This document shows, piece after piece, positions 42,703 through 51,986 of a DNA stretch of 64,000 nucleotides. Position 1 is the stretch's first letter; the number at the start of each line of letters is the position of its first letter. This stretch comes from Pokkaliibacter sp046614695 (GTDB lineage: Bacteria; Pseudomonadota; Gammaproteobacteria; Pseudomonadales; Balneatricaceae). The notes below the pieces were generated by a model. The model ran no database searches. It had not been told where the DNA came from and saw only the letters and a list, made by a program, of their open reading frames with translations. A program made the translations under genes and the position numbers. The stretch lies in NCBI RefSeq assembly GCF_046614695.1, contig NZ_JBKKHQ010000012.1, positions 323,555 to 387,554 on the forward strand, in the 5' to 3' direction.

Positions 42703-45657
42703 CTAACCTATACTGCTGTCTTCCGCGGGAGTGGCCCGGGGAAGCGTTAAGGTGATACAGGTACCTGAGTGAACCTCAGCGGTTTTCTCATCGGCCGTGA
42801 TGCTGTCAGCCGTACGGCTGCGAACCTCAATCTTACCATAATGTTCTTCGATGATGCTGTAGACCAAAGAAAGGCCCAGACCTGTTCCCTTACCCGGCTC
42901 CTTCGTCGTAAAGAAAGGCTCGAAGAGGTGTTCGAGTGCTTCTGAAGGAATTCCCTTACCTTGGTCGATCACATCAATCTGCACGGAAAAGTCATCCATC
43001 CGGCTTTGCAGAATGATGGGAGCGCCATCAGGAGAAGCGTCTCTGGCATTGTTGAACAGGTTCACAAACACCTGAATCAGGCGTTGAGCATCACCGGAGA
43101 TGCACAGTGGCCGCTGGCAGCCATTTTGAAATGGAATCTGTTTACCGCGGTGATCAAAGCCGACCAGATGAATGGCTTCATCAATACAGTCGTTCAGATC
43201 CAGCGGCTCATAGCGCTCCAGATCAGCGTATTGACCTGAGTGGGAAAAACTCAGTAAAGATTGCACGATACGACTGATACGGTCAGTTTGATGCAGTTGA
43301 TGCCCTGCAATCTCAAGGAGTTCTGGCTTGTCAGTCTCATATTTAAGGTTCTGCGCCAGACAGGCTATCGCAGTGACCGGGTTACCAATTTCATGGGCGA
43401 CCCCCGCGGCGAGGCGTCCTACCGAAATTAGTCGTTCGCTGTGAGCAAGACGGTCATCCAGCAGTTTGGTTTCTGTTTCGTCCTCAAGAAGAATAACGGT
43501 GTGCTCGCCAACCGGAGCCTCGTCGGTTTCTGCCTGAATCTCCATGCGTTGAAGGCTAAACCAGCGCATATGTTGATGAACGCTGAGCTGGGTGGAGCTA
43601 AGTCGGACTTCATCACTGTGAATAAAGTCACTGAGTAATCCGCGCCAGGGTGTTGGCAGATCCTCCAGGGTATTGCCAAGAACGTCTTCAGCAGCAAGGC
43701 CGGTATACGTCACCATCGAATTATTCCACATGGCAATTTCCTGGTTCTCGCCCAGGGCGCAAACGCCAATAGGGAGATGCAGCAGAATATTCCGGTGGAA
43801 GCGTCTAAGGCTGTCCAGTTCGCCAGCCAGTCCGGTCAGCTGAGACTTGTATTGCGTCAGCTGGTTTTCGATCACGTGAATATCGGTGGCTTTATAGAGC
43901 GAGTCATCTCCCTGAGAAGGAATGGACGCATCCAGAATTTCCTCTGCTTCTGTCGGGCCTAACAGGCCTGAGAGGTTGGTAGCGAGCCGCTCGCGTAAAC
44001 GCCTGAGGCTGGCCGGGCGACGATCAGTGGGTTCAAGATTCAGATCCGCCAACGCCTGTAGCACTTCTTTTTCTGCCGTACGGTAACCAAGGTGAGGGGT
44101 CAGGCAAAGAATAAAGTCCTGACAGTTGGTCACGAGTACCTGTTTAGATGCTGTGCTTGGCAGGGCGTTTAGGGCGCAAATATGCGCTACCTGTTGCTCC
44201 TTGCTGGTGGGTTTACAGTACACCGACAAGAGTCCAAAAATGCCGATATTCAGCGTCAGTGACCACAGTGCGGTTTCATGCCAGTTGCTGGTATAGAGGC
44301 TGAGGCTGGGGGCATCAACATTACCGCCAATCAGCGGGAAGAGCATGCCGAATAGCCAGTAGGCCATCCCGGTGAGAAGGCCCCAGAGAAATCCAAGCCG
44401 GTGGCCTCGTGGCCAGAATAATGTCGCCAGCAGTCCTGGCAGAAACTGTAAAAAGGCAATGAAGGCGACCAGACCTTGAAGGTAGAGCGGGAAGCGATAG
44501 CCGATGGTGCTGTAGTAAAGATAGGACAGCAGAATGACAGAGATGATCAGCCCGCGCTTTGACCACAGCAGAAAACGGTAAAAGTCTGTATTGGGATTCG
44601 GTTGAAAGACCGGCAGCAACAAGTGGTTAAGTGCCATGGCCGCCATTGCCAGAACGCTCACAATCATAAGGCCGCTCGCTGCTGCGATCCCACCGAGAAA
44701 TGCGAGCATGGTCAAAATCGGATGGTAGCCGTTCAGGCCAAGATATAGCAGCAGGTATTCCGGGTTCTGATTCAGCCCAAGCTTCATTCCTGCCCAGATC
44801 ACCAGCGGAATACTGAGGCAGAGGACGCCCAGAAAAAGGGGCATGCCCCAGGCCGCATGGCGAAATGCGCGGGTGTTCAGGTTTTCTGTGAACGCGATGT
44901 GGAACATGTGGGGCATAACGATAACGCTGGCAAAGAAGGCCAGTAGCAGGGTTCGCCAGGCATCATCATTCAGAAGTTTGGGCTGTGTGAGTGAGGCAAT
45001 GTCGAGCCAGTCCTGAAGGTCGTTGGGGCCGGAGAACACACTAAAAAGAACGTAGCCACCAATGGCCAGCATGGCAATCAACTTGAGTAGTGACTTGATG
45101 GCCAGAGCGAAGACCAGACTTTCCTGTTTGTCGCGAATGGAAGGGTGGCGAGCGCCAAAGAGGATGGCAAAGAGTGTCAGGGCCAGGCAGAAGATCTGCG
45201 CCACCGAATTGCCTGAGACCTGAGGCGCAAGTACCTGAGTTGACTCCGCTACGGCCTGAATCTGGATGGCCAGCAAGGGAATAGAGGCCACCAGCATAAA
45301 GAAAGTGGTGAGAACACCCGCCATTCTGCTGCGAAAACGAAAAGCCAGCAGGTCCGCCATTGAGCTGAACTGGAAGTTACGACATAGCCGCATGATCGGA
45401 ATAAAAATGACGGGAGCCAGCACAAAGGCCAGCATGGCGCCGATGTAAGCCGCCAGAAAGCCAAGGCCAAAGCTATTGGCCAGGCCGACAGCGCCATAAA
45501 ACGTCCATGCACTGGCATATACGCCAAGGGATAGCACATAGACGGCTGGATGACTTAGCCAGCGACGGCTAATCATGCCGCGCTCACAGCTCCAGGCCAG
45601 AAAACTCAGGCCGAGCACATAAAGTAAGCCGCAAAGGCTGATGCTGGTCAGGGACAT
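42703..45657 (-). CDS. cbrA: sensor histidine kinase CbrA with SSSF transporter-like domain
   Basis: CbrA senses carbon/nitrogen status and phosphorylates CbrB. The 984 residues (about 980 in Pseudomonas) begin with roughly 13 membrane helices of the sodium/solute symporter family (about 1-500), then a linker with STAC-like features, a PAS domain (about 620-720), the phospho-accepting histidine near residue 755 (VAHEIGNPVTA), and a HATPase domain with NNARD, DQGKGIP and GTGLGLSLV. Whether the transporter part moves a substrate (histidine in some Pseudomonas) cannot be read from sequence. It follows gluQ by 27 bases. Confidence 0.95.
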   Translation of the reverse strand: MSLTSISLCGLLYVLGLSFLAWSCERGMISRRWLSHPAVYVLSLGVYASAWTFYGAVGLANSFGLGFLAAYIGAMLAFVLAPVIFIPIMRLCRNFQFSSMADLLAFRFRSRMAGVLTTFFMLVASIPLLAIQIQAVAESTQVLAPQVSGNSVAQIFCLALTLFAILFGARHPSIRDKQESLVFALAIKSLLKLIAMLAIGGYVLFSVFSGPNDLQDWLDIASLTQPKLLNDDAWRTLLLAFFASVIVMPHMFHIAFTENLNTRAFRHAAWGMPLFLGVLCLSIPLVIWAGMKLGLNQNPEYLLLYLGLNGYHPILTMLAFLGGIAAASGLMIVSVLAMAAMALNHLLLPVFQPNPNTDFYRFLLWSKRGLIISVILLSYLYYSTIGYRFPLYLQGLVAFIAFLQFLPGLLATLFWPRGHRLGFLWGLLTGMAYWLFGMLFPLIGGNVDAPSLSLYTSNWHETALWSLTLNIGIFGLLSVYCKPTSKEQQVAHICALNALPSTASKQVLVTNCQDFILCLTPHLGYRTAEKEVLQALADLNLEPTDRRPASLRRLRERLATNLSGLLGPTEAEEILDASIPSQGDDSLYKATDIHVIENQLTQYKSQLTGLAGELDSLRRFHRNILLHLPIGVCALGENQEIAMWNNSMVTYTGLAAEDVLGNTLEDLPTPWRGLLSDFIHSDEVRLSSTQLSVHQHMRWFSLQRMEIQAETDEAPVGEHTVILLEDETETKLLDDRLAHSERLISVGRLAAGVAHEIGNPVTAIACLAQNLKYETDKPELLEIAGHQLHQTDRISRIVQSLLSFSHSGQYADLERYEPLDLNDCIDEAIHLVGFDHRGKQIPFQNGCQRPLCISGDAQRLIQVFVNLFNNARDASPDGAPIILQSRMDDFSVQIDVIDQGKGIPSEALEHLFEPFFTTKEPGKGTGLGLSLVYSIIEEHYGKIEVRSRTADSITADEKTAEVHSGTCITLTLPRATPAEDSSIG

Positions 45658-45684
45658 GTGGCTCTCAAGAATCAGGTTGGCATA

Positions 45685-46575
45685 TTAATAATTATTGGTA
45701 TCCACCGGCGGCAGGCTCATCAGGGCAGGCACAGCTTTGCGCTGCCAGTGTGCGACTGCCCAGCTAAGTTGCTCCTGAACCGGAGCGTTAGCAAGCGTTG
45801 CAGGAAGCGGCTGCCCCAGACAACGAATCGCTTGTGATAAAAGTCGGGCGCTTGAGTGTGCATCCAGAGCGGGCGCCAGGTTCTGTTTGCTCAGTTTCTG
45901 GCCGGTTTCACTCAAAATTACCGGGATGTGGCTCCAATGAGGATGCGGCATTCCAAGGTTGCGTTGCAGCTGATATTGCCAGGGGGTTGAGTCCAGAAGG
46001 TCCGAGCCGCGCACAATATGCGTGACACCTTGGTCGGCATCATCGCAAACGACGGCCAGCTGATAGGCATAAAGGCCATCCTTGCGCTTGATAACGGCAT
46101 CGCCGCAAAGGCCTAGTGCCACGTGTTGCTGACCGAGAATGCCATCATCAAACGTGAAGGGGGCGTCGGGCATGTGAATACGCAGGGCGCAGTCTTTAGG
46201 GCTGTCCGGCGGATAGGCCCGGCAGTAGCCATCATAAAGGAGCTCTGTTCGTTGTTTGACCTGGGTGCGGGAGCACTGGCAGGGATAGGCTTGCTTCTGG
46301 CTAAGGAGTTGATCCAGAGCTGACTCGTAACGTGCGTAGCGCTGGCTTTGATACAGCACTGCACCATCCCAATGCAGACTAAACGCTTCGAGTGTTCGGA
46401 GAATTTCATCGGCTGCGCCGGGCATTTCACGGGGAGGGTCAATATCTTCGATACGAACCAGCCACAGGCCGTTGTTGGCGTGTGCATCAAGATAGCTGGC
46501 GATAGCCGCCACAAGTGAACCGAAGTGTAAAAGCCCAGTCGGGGAGGGGGCAAAGCGACCGATATAACCAGACAT
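45685..46575 (-). CDS. gluQ: glutamyl-queuosine tRNA(Asp) synthetase
   Basis: GluQ-RS attaches glutamate to queuosine 34 of tRNA-Asp rather than to a tRNA end. It has 296 residues, lacking the anticodon-binding domain of GltX. It shows FAPSPTGLLHFGS (8-20, HIGH-like), a zinc site with CQC near 99 and YDGYC downstream, and a KLSKQ loop in place of KMSKS. It follows dksA, as is widespread in gammaproteobacteria, and precedes cbrA. Confidence 0.95.
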   Translation of the reverse strand: MSGYIGRFAPSPTGLLHFGSLVAAIASYLDAHANNGLWLVRIEDIDPPREMPGAADEILRTLEAFSLHWDGAVLYQSQRYARYESALDQLLSQKQAYPCQCSRTQVKQRTELLYDGYCRAYPPDSPKDCALRIHMPDAPFTFDDGILGQQHVALGLCGDAVIKRKDGLYAYQLAVVCDDADQGVTHIVRGSDLLDSTPWQYQLQRNLGMPHPHWSHIPVILSETGQKLSKQNLAPALDAHSSARLLSQAIRCLGQPLPATLANAPVQEQLSWAVAHWQRKAVPALMSLPPVDTNNY

Positions 46576-46604
46576 GTCGATTGCCTGTGGTGAGTTCTAA
46601 ACAG

Positions 46605-46632
46605 CGACAGCCCTTCGGGTGAAGGGCTGTCG
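46605..46632 (-). terminator. hairpin between dksA and gluQ
   Basis: A perfect 12-bp stem CGACAGCCCTTC / GAAGGGCTGTCG with a four-base loop. On the minus strand only CTGTTT follows, so termination is probably partial, or the hairpin stabilises the dksA message. Confidence 0.6.
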
Positions 46633-46641
46633 GTTCAGGGC

Positions 46642-47073
46642 TTAGCCGCCCATCTGTTTCTCTTTCATCTCAGCAAGTGTTTTGCAGTCGATGCACAGAG
46701 TTGCGGTGGGGCGTGCTTCCAGTCGACGGATACCGATTTCGATACCGCAGGAGTCGCAGTAGCCGTAATCGTCCTCTTCCAGACGCTCCAGCGCTTCAGA
46801 GATTTTCTTGGTCAGCTTGCGTTCACGATCGCGCGCGCGCAGTTCCAGGCTGAATTCTTCTTCCTGGCTGGCACGGTCGTTCGGGTCAGCAAAGTTGTTC
46901 GCTTCTTCCTGAAGATGGTGAACCGTACGGTCTACCTCTTCCATCAGCTCTTGTTTCCAGCCTAGCAGGATTTGGGTGAAGTGGGCCTTTTGGGCCTCGT
47001 TCATATATTCCTCATCCGCTTTGGCCTGATAAGGCTGAAAGTTTTTTAGAAAAGAGGAATTACTATTGGGCAT
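46642..47073 (-). CDS. dksA: RNA polymerase-binding factor DksA
   Basis: DksA enters the RNA polymerase secondary channel and potentiates ppGpp, for example at rRNA promoters like those at the window end. The 143 residues form a coiled coil with the tip aspartates D63 and D66 (ADPNDRA) and a four-cysteine zinc finger (C106, C109, C127, C130). It is the first gene of the dksA-gluQ-cbrA-cbrB run. Confidence 0.97.
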   Translation of the reverse strand: MPNSNSSFLKNFQPYQAKADEEYMNEAQKAHFTQILLGWKQELMEEVDRTVHHLQEEANNFADPNDRASQEEEFSLELRARDRERKLTKKISEALERLEEDDYGYCDSCGIEIGIRRLEARPTATLCIDCKTLAEMKEKQMGG

Positions 47074-47335
47074 AACACAGCCTCACTCATCACTTAGCTG
47101 TTACAGACCCATCGTTTTTTCTGCCGACAAAGACTAAATGCCTGCAAACAATGGGGTCTCTCGCAAAGGCGAAACAACCTACCAGATTATTTAATGTGGC
47201 TCCACAGGTTTTTTTGCATATTCGATCTTAGTCTTAACTGGCCCTCATTCTCCTGACGGTGGCGGGATATCCGGCGAATGTGACGGCCCCGTGATAGAAT
47301 CCCGGGCTTTTATTGTCTGCTGTGAGGAAGTGGGA

Positions 47336-48508
47336 ATGACATCGCCATCCTGGGCTCGCCGAGTTGACCAGATTGAATCCTTCAAGGTTATGGATTTGCT
47401 GCAGCGTGCGAAAACGCTGGAAGCCTCCGGACATGATGTTATTCACATGGAAATTGGTGAGCCGGACTTCACGACAGCGCCCAGTATTGTCGAGGCTGGT
47501 CAGCAGGCGCTGGCGACAGGAAAAACTCAGTATACGCCAGCCCCGGGCATTCCCGCTCTGCGCGAGGCGATAAGCCAGCACTACCGGCAGAGCTATGGCC
47601 TTGAGATTCCTGCTTCGCGGATCATTGTGACGGCCGGAGGCTCTGGCGGTCTGATGCTGTTAAGCGCATTGCTCGCTAACCCCGGTGATAGCTGGATGAT
47701 GGCCGATCCCGCCTATCCTTGTAATCGTCAGTTCCTGCGCGTGGTGGGCGCCCAGGCCAAGATGGTGGCGACTAAACCAGAAGAAGGTTTTGTGTTAACT
47801 CCCGAACAGGTCGACAAGCACTGGACGGCAGAGGTCACCGGGTTGCTGCTGGCATCTCCGGCTAATCCGACAGGTTATGTGATGAGCCAGCAGGAGTTGG
47901 CCGCGATCAGCGAAGTCGTATCGGCAAAAGGCGGGCACTTTATTGTCGATGAGATTTATCACGGCCTCAGTTATGGGCAGGAGGCGCCAACGGCGCTTTC
48001 CGTGAATGATCAGGCCTTTGTCATTAATAGCTTCTCGAAGTATTTCGGTATGACAGGCTGGCGTCTGGGCTGGATTGTGGCGCCTGAGTGGGCTGTCGAG
48101 CCTCTGGAGCGTCTGGCTCAGAATCTCTTTATTTCAGCGCCAAGCATTGCTCAATACGCTGCGCTTGCCTGCTTTGAAACAGAAACGCGTCTTGTGCTGG
48201 AGGAGCGTCGTGCGGCCTTTGCCAAGCGTCGTGATTTCCTGCTGCCAGCCCTTCGTGAGCTTGGTTTCAATGTGCCTTTTGAGCCGCAAGGCGCTTTTTA
48301 TATCTACGCGGATGTTTCTGCGATAACCCCAGACAGCTACCGATTCTGCTTTGATCTGCTGGAAGCCGAAGGCGTCGCCATTACCCCGGGAGCTGACTTC
48401 GGTCATGCCAGCCCTGAGCGTTATATTCGCTTTGCCTACACGACCTCACTTGAGCGTTTGCAAGAAGCAGTGAGCCGTATCGCTCGCTTCATCGAGGCAG
48501 GCACCTGA
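47336..48508 (+). CDS. PLP-dependent class I/II aminotransferase
   Basis: A fold-type I aminotransferase of 390 residues. From ATG 47336, preceded by a GAGGAAG and GGGA purine stretch, it reads MTSPSWARRVDQ. Catalytic features: K235 for the PLP Schiff base (NSFSKYFGMTGWRLGW), D205 (VDEIYHGL) and N177 (SPANPTG). The substrate is unknown; the family includes aspartate/alanine-type transaminases. A GTG at 47291 in the same frame is less likely. Its stop overlaps the sfsA start by one base. Divergent from dksA, as in Pseudomonas. Confidence 0.9.
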   Translation: MTSPSWARRVDQIESFKVMDLLQRAKTLEASGHDVIHMEIGEPDFTTAPSIVEAGQQALATGKTQYTPAPGIPALREAISQHYRQSYGLEIPASRIIVTAGGSGGLMLLSALLANPGDSWMMADPAYPCNRQFLRVVGAQAKMVATKPEEGFVLTPEQVDKHWTAEVTGLLLASPANPTGYVMSQQELAAISEVVSAKGGHFIVDEIYHGLSYGQEAPTALSVNDQAFVINSFSKYFGMTGWRLGWIVAPEWAVEPLERLAQNLFISAPSIAQYAALACFETETRLVLEERRAAFAKRRDFLLPALRELGFNVPFEPQGAFYIYADVSAITPDSYRFCFDLLEAEGVAITPGADFGHASPERYIRFAYTTSLERLQEAVSRIARFIEAGT

Positions 48509-49215
48509 TGAAGTGGCCTGTACCTCTGCAGCAAGGTGTGCTCATCAAGCGTTATAAACGTTTTCTGGCGGACATTCAGACCCGTGACGGGCGCTTTCTG
48601 ACGATTCACTGCCCCAATACCGGCTCCATGCGCAACTGTGGTGAAGCAGGGTCGACAGTCTGGTTTTGGGACTCTGAAGACCCCAAACGCAAATTGCCCT
48701 GTACCTGGGAACTGGTCGATACCCAGCCCGGCGGACTTGCCTGCATTAATACCCAGCGAGCCAATCAGGTGGTGAAAGAAGCGCTGTCTGCAGGCAGCAT
48801 TCCTGCTCTGGCAGACTATGCCGCCGTAAAGGCGGAAGTGAAGTATGGCAGTCAGAACAGTCGCGTGGATTTTCTGCTTACTCATGAAGGCTTGCCTGAC
48901 TGCTACGTGGAAGTCAAAAGCGTGACCCTGAAAGAAAACGGCACGGGGTATTTCCCGGATGCCGTCAGTTCTCGTGCGACTCGTCACTTACAGGAGCTGG
49001 AGGAAATGATCACGGCCGGGCATCGTGCAGTGTTGCTCTTTGCCGTGATGCATACCGGCATTGATGAGGTGAGGCCTGCCGCACACATTGATCCTGCTTA
49101 TGCCGCCAAGTTACGCGAAGCTATTGATGCTGGTGTTGAGGTGATGGCCTGGAAGGTCAGTATGAATACGGTGGAGGTCTGTCTGGCCGAAGACGTCCCG
49201 GTGTTACTGGATTAA
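48508..49215 (+). CDS. sfsA: SfsA family protein (sugar fermentation stimulation)
   Basis: SfsA was described in E. coli as a DNA-binding regulator of maltose genes; its biochemical function is unresolved. The 235 residues contain VDFLL...CYVEVKSVTL (about 131-152), a PD-(D/E)XK nuclease-like core, and the CPNTGSM block near 34. It is coupled to the aminotransferase (TGATG overlap) and convergent with the Rieske gene. Confidence 0.9.
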   Translation: MKWPVPLQQGVLIKRYKRFLADIQTRDGRFLTIHCPNTGSMRNCGEAGSTVWFWDSEDPKRKLPCTWELVDTQPGGLACINTQRANQVVKEALSAGSIPALADYAAVKAEVKYGSQNSRVDFLLTHEGLPDCYVEVKSVTLKENGTGYFPDAVSSRATRHLQELEEMITAGHRAVLLFAVMHTGIDEVRPAAHIDPAYAAKLREAIDAGVEVMAWKVSMNTVEVCLAEDVPVLLD

Positions 49216-49520
49216 TCATCAATCCACAGTTGCAAGTGCTCATCGATTTGATGGGTAACAGGTGTCAGAAACGCATTGAGACACACCTGACTCAGGCCTT
49301 CTCCAGTCACGGGATCAAAGAGTGCGCCATGGGCGGAACAGCGCCAGAGTTGCTCGCCAGACAGTGGAATATCCGCATCACTGCTGATGATAGCCTTGCC
49401 CGCATGAGGGCAGCGGTTGCGAAAAACACTGACTTCTTCACCTTGTCGATACACCAGAAAAGACTGGAGAAAGGTGGGTTGCCGCTGGGTGAGGTTGTCG
49501 AGGGAGCAGAGTAAGCGCAT
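49212..49520 (-). CDS. small Rieske [2Fe-2S] protein
   Basis: A 102-residue stand-alone Rieske domain with ligands C37 and H39 (RCPHAG) and C61 and H64 (CSAHGALF). There is no membrane anchor or partner oxygenase, so it resembles soluble ferredoxin-like Rieske proteins whose partner is unknown. I start at the ATG at 49520 (MRLLCSLDN). An earlier ATG at 49592 is in frame but sits on the mrcB start codon (CCATGG). The gene overlaps sfsA by four bases at its 3' end. Confidence 0.8.
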   Translation of the reverse strand: MRLLCSLDNLTQRQPTFLQSFLVYRQGEEVSVFRNRCPHAGKAIISSDADIPLSGEQLWRCSAHGALFDPVTGEGLSQVCLNAFLTPVTHQIDEHLQLWIDD

Positions 49521-49590
49521 GACGTTGCTGACAGGTCTGGTATGATGCCAGGCTGCAGCATAAAGGAAGAAGCGAGTCCCGTCCTCCCCC

Positions 49591-51981
49591 ATGGCCAAGA
49601 AAACCCCTTCACGTCGTTCCGGTTCGACCCGTTCGAACTCAAGCCGCCGCAGTCCGCGGAAATCCACCAGTCGCCGTCGTTCACGTTCATGGCTAGGCAT
49701 TCTCGGCAAGATCATGCTGGTGGGTGTCGTTTGCATGATCGGCGTGATGGCCTATCTCGATGCCCAGATTGTTAAAAAGTTCGAGGGTAAACGCTGGGCG
49801 ATTCCGGCCAAGGTCTATGCCCGCCCCATGGAGCTTTACTCGGGTCTGGCCATGACGGAAAAGCGTCTGGCGGCGGAACTGTCCTCATTGGGCTATCGTT
49901 TGGTGGACTCCGCTAAGACGGTGGGTCAGGCAAGCCATCTCTCCGGCGGGGGCTTCAGTATTTATGGGCGCAGCTTTGAGTTTGCTGATGGTAAAGAGCC
50001 TTCACGCCTGGTCAAAGTCAGCCTTAACGGTGGACGTGTTAATGGCATGAAGGATGCCGCGGGGCGTGATGTGCCGCTGATGCGTCTGGAGCCGCAGTAT
50101 ATTGGCGGCTTTTACCCCAGTCAGAAGGAAGACCGCGAACTGGTCACCTTGCAAGATGTTCCGCCACTACTGATCAAAACGCTGGTGGAAGTCGAGGATC
50201 GTAATTTCTATCATCACTTTGGTATTTCTCCGCGCGGTATTGCCCGCGCCATGCTGGCGAACATCCGTGCGGGCCGCTTTGTGCAGGGTGGTAGCACGCT
50301 GACTCAGCAGTTGGTGAAAAACTTCTATCTGGATGACAACAGCCGCAGTTTGTGGCGTAAGTTGCGCGAGGCGCCCATGGCACTGCTGCTGGAGATGCAT
50401 TACAGCAAGCAGGAGATTCTTCAGGCTTACCTGAATGAAGTCTATCTCGGTCAGGATGGTGCTCACTCGATTCATGGCTTTGGTGAGGCGAGCCGTTTCT
50501 ATTTCGGGCAGCCTGTGAATGAGCTGAATCCGTCACAGATTGCCTTGCTGGTCGGAATGGTTAAAGGGCCGTCGCTGTATAACCCGCGTCGCAACCCCGA
50601 CAATGCCAAATCCCGTCGTGATGTGGTCCTGCAGGTGCTGGCGGATCGAGGCGTAATGCCACAAAGCTATGCCGATGGCTGGGAAAAGCAGCCGCTGGGT
50701 GTGACTGATCGTCCACTGCGTAGTCGTGGTGGTTATCCTGCCTTTATGCAGCTGGTGCGTGAGCAGCTGCAGGAATACTACGATCCGGAAACCCTGACCA
50801 CCGCAGGTCTTAAAGTTTTCACGACGCTGGATCCTTATGTTCAGCATGCGGCAGAGCAGGGGCTGGTCGACACCACAGAGAAACTCGCCAAGCGCTATGG
50901 CAAAAAGGTGGAGGATGTCGAAGGCGCGGTAATGGTCACCAGCCCGAATACGGGTGAGGTGTTGGCAGTGGTTGGCGGTAAAGACCCGCGCTTCAATGGC
51001 TTTAACCGTGCCCTCGAGGCGCGGCGTCAGATCGGCTCGCTGGTGAAACCTGCGGTATATCTGACCGCACTGGAAGATCCTAAACGCTACACGCTGGCAA
51101 CGTTGATTGATGATTCGCCAGTCAACATCAAGGCGGGCGATGGTACGCGCTGGAAGCCGCAGAACTATTCCCATGAAAGTCACGGCACCTTGCCGCTTTG
51201 GCAGGCGCTGGCCAAGTCGCTTAATCAGGCGACGGCGCGACTGGGAATGGATGTCGGCCTCGACAAAATCACCCATACCCTGCATGAGCTGGGATTGAAG
51301 CGTGATATTGATACCGTGCCTTCGATGCTGCTCGGATCGATGGCGTTGTCGCCCTTTGAGGTGACGCAGATGTACCAAACCATCGCATCCCAAGGCTTCT
51401 ATATGCCTCTTCGCGCAGTGACGGCGGTGATTGATGAAAAGGGCCTGCCCCTACAGGCTGACTCTTTGCACCTGCAGCCCAAGCAGGCTATTGATCCTCG
51501 TTATATCGGGCTTTTGACCTACGGCATGGAGCAGGTGGTGAACGAAGGTACGTCGCGACAGATTCGTACCGTGCTGCCACCCTCGGTGTTTGCAGCGGGC
51601 AAGACAGGTACCACCAATGACCAGAAAGACAGTTGGTTTGCCGGTTTTACCGAAAACTATCTGGGCGTGGTCTGGTTGGGCAAAGACGATCCGCAGCCAA
51701 CACCGCTGACGGGGGCAACCGGGGCATTGCAGGTCTGGATTGATATGATGAAGACCCTGCAGCCTGCTGCCTGGCAGCCGCCGTTGGCTGGCGGACTGGA
51801 AACGGCCTGGGTCAACGGACAGGGTGCGCGCACGGCTCAGAACTGTCCGGATGCACGTCAGATTCCTTTTCTTCCTGGATCAGAACCTGCAACAATACAG
51901 GACTGTAATGCTGCCGGAGAGACAGCGCCCAGTCAGGGTGGTGGTTTCAAAGGTTGGCTTGAACGATTATTCGGAGGTTAA
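49591..51981 (+). CDS. mrcB: penicillin-binding protein 1B (transglycosylase/transpeptidase)
   Basis: Class A PBP that polymerises and crosslinks peptidoglycan. The 796 residues have a basic Arg/Ser-rich cytoplasmic N-terminus (1-33), one membrane helix (about 36-56), a UB2H-like domain, a GT51 transglycosylase domain (EVEDRNFY with E202; GGSTLTQQLVKN), and a transpeptidase domain with S483 (SLVK) and KTGTTND. It ends with a Pro/Gly-rich tail. There is no ribosome-binding site close to the start; the nearest purine run is about 20 bases upstream. Confidence 0.96.
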   Translation: MAKKTPSRRSGSTRSNSSRRSPRKSTSRRRSRSWLGILGKIMLVGVVCMIGVMAYLDAQIVKKFEGKRWAIPAKVYARPMELYSGLAMTEKRLAAELSSLGYRLVDSAKTVGQASHLSGGGFSIYGRSFEFADGKEPSRLVKVSLNGGRVNGMKDAAGRDVPLMRLEPQYIGGFYPSQKEDRELVTLQDVPPLLIKTLVEVEDRNFYHHFGISPRGIARAMLANIRAGRFVQGGSTLTQQLVKNFYLDDNSRSLWRKLREAPMALLLEMHYSKQEILQAYLNEVYLGQDGAHSIHGFGEASRFYFGQPVNELNPSQIALLVGMVKGPSLYNPRRNPDNAKSRRDVVLQVLADRGVMPQSYADGWEKQPLGVTDRPLRSRGGYPAFMQLVREQLQEYYDPETLTTAGLKVFTTLDPYVQHAAEQGLVDTTEKLAKRYGKKVEDVEGAVMVTSPNTGEVLAVVGGKDPRFNGFNRALEARRQIGSLVKPAVYLTALEDPKRYTLATLIDDSPVNIKAGDGTRWKPQNYSHESHGTLPLWQALAKSLNQATARLGMDVGLDKITHTLHELGLKRDIDTVPSMLLGSMALSPFEVTQMYQTIASQGFYMPLRAVTAVIDEKGLPLQADSLHLQPKQAIDPRYIGLLTYGMEQVVNEGTSRQIRTVLPPSVFAAGKTGTTNDQKDSWFAGFTENYLGVVWLGKDDPQPTPLTGATGALQVWIDMMKTLQPAAWQPPLAGGLETAWVNGQGARTAQNCPDARQIPFLPGSEPATIQDCNAAGETAPSQGGGFKGWLERLFGG

Positions 51982-51986
51982 CGGGC

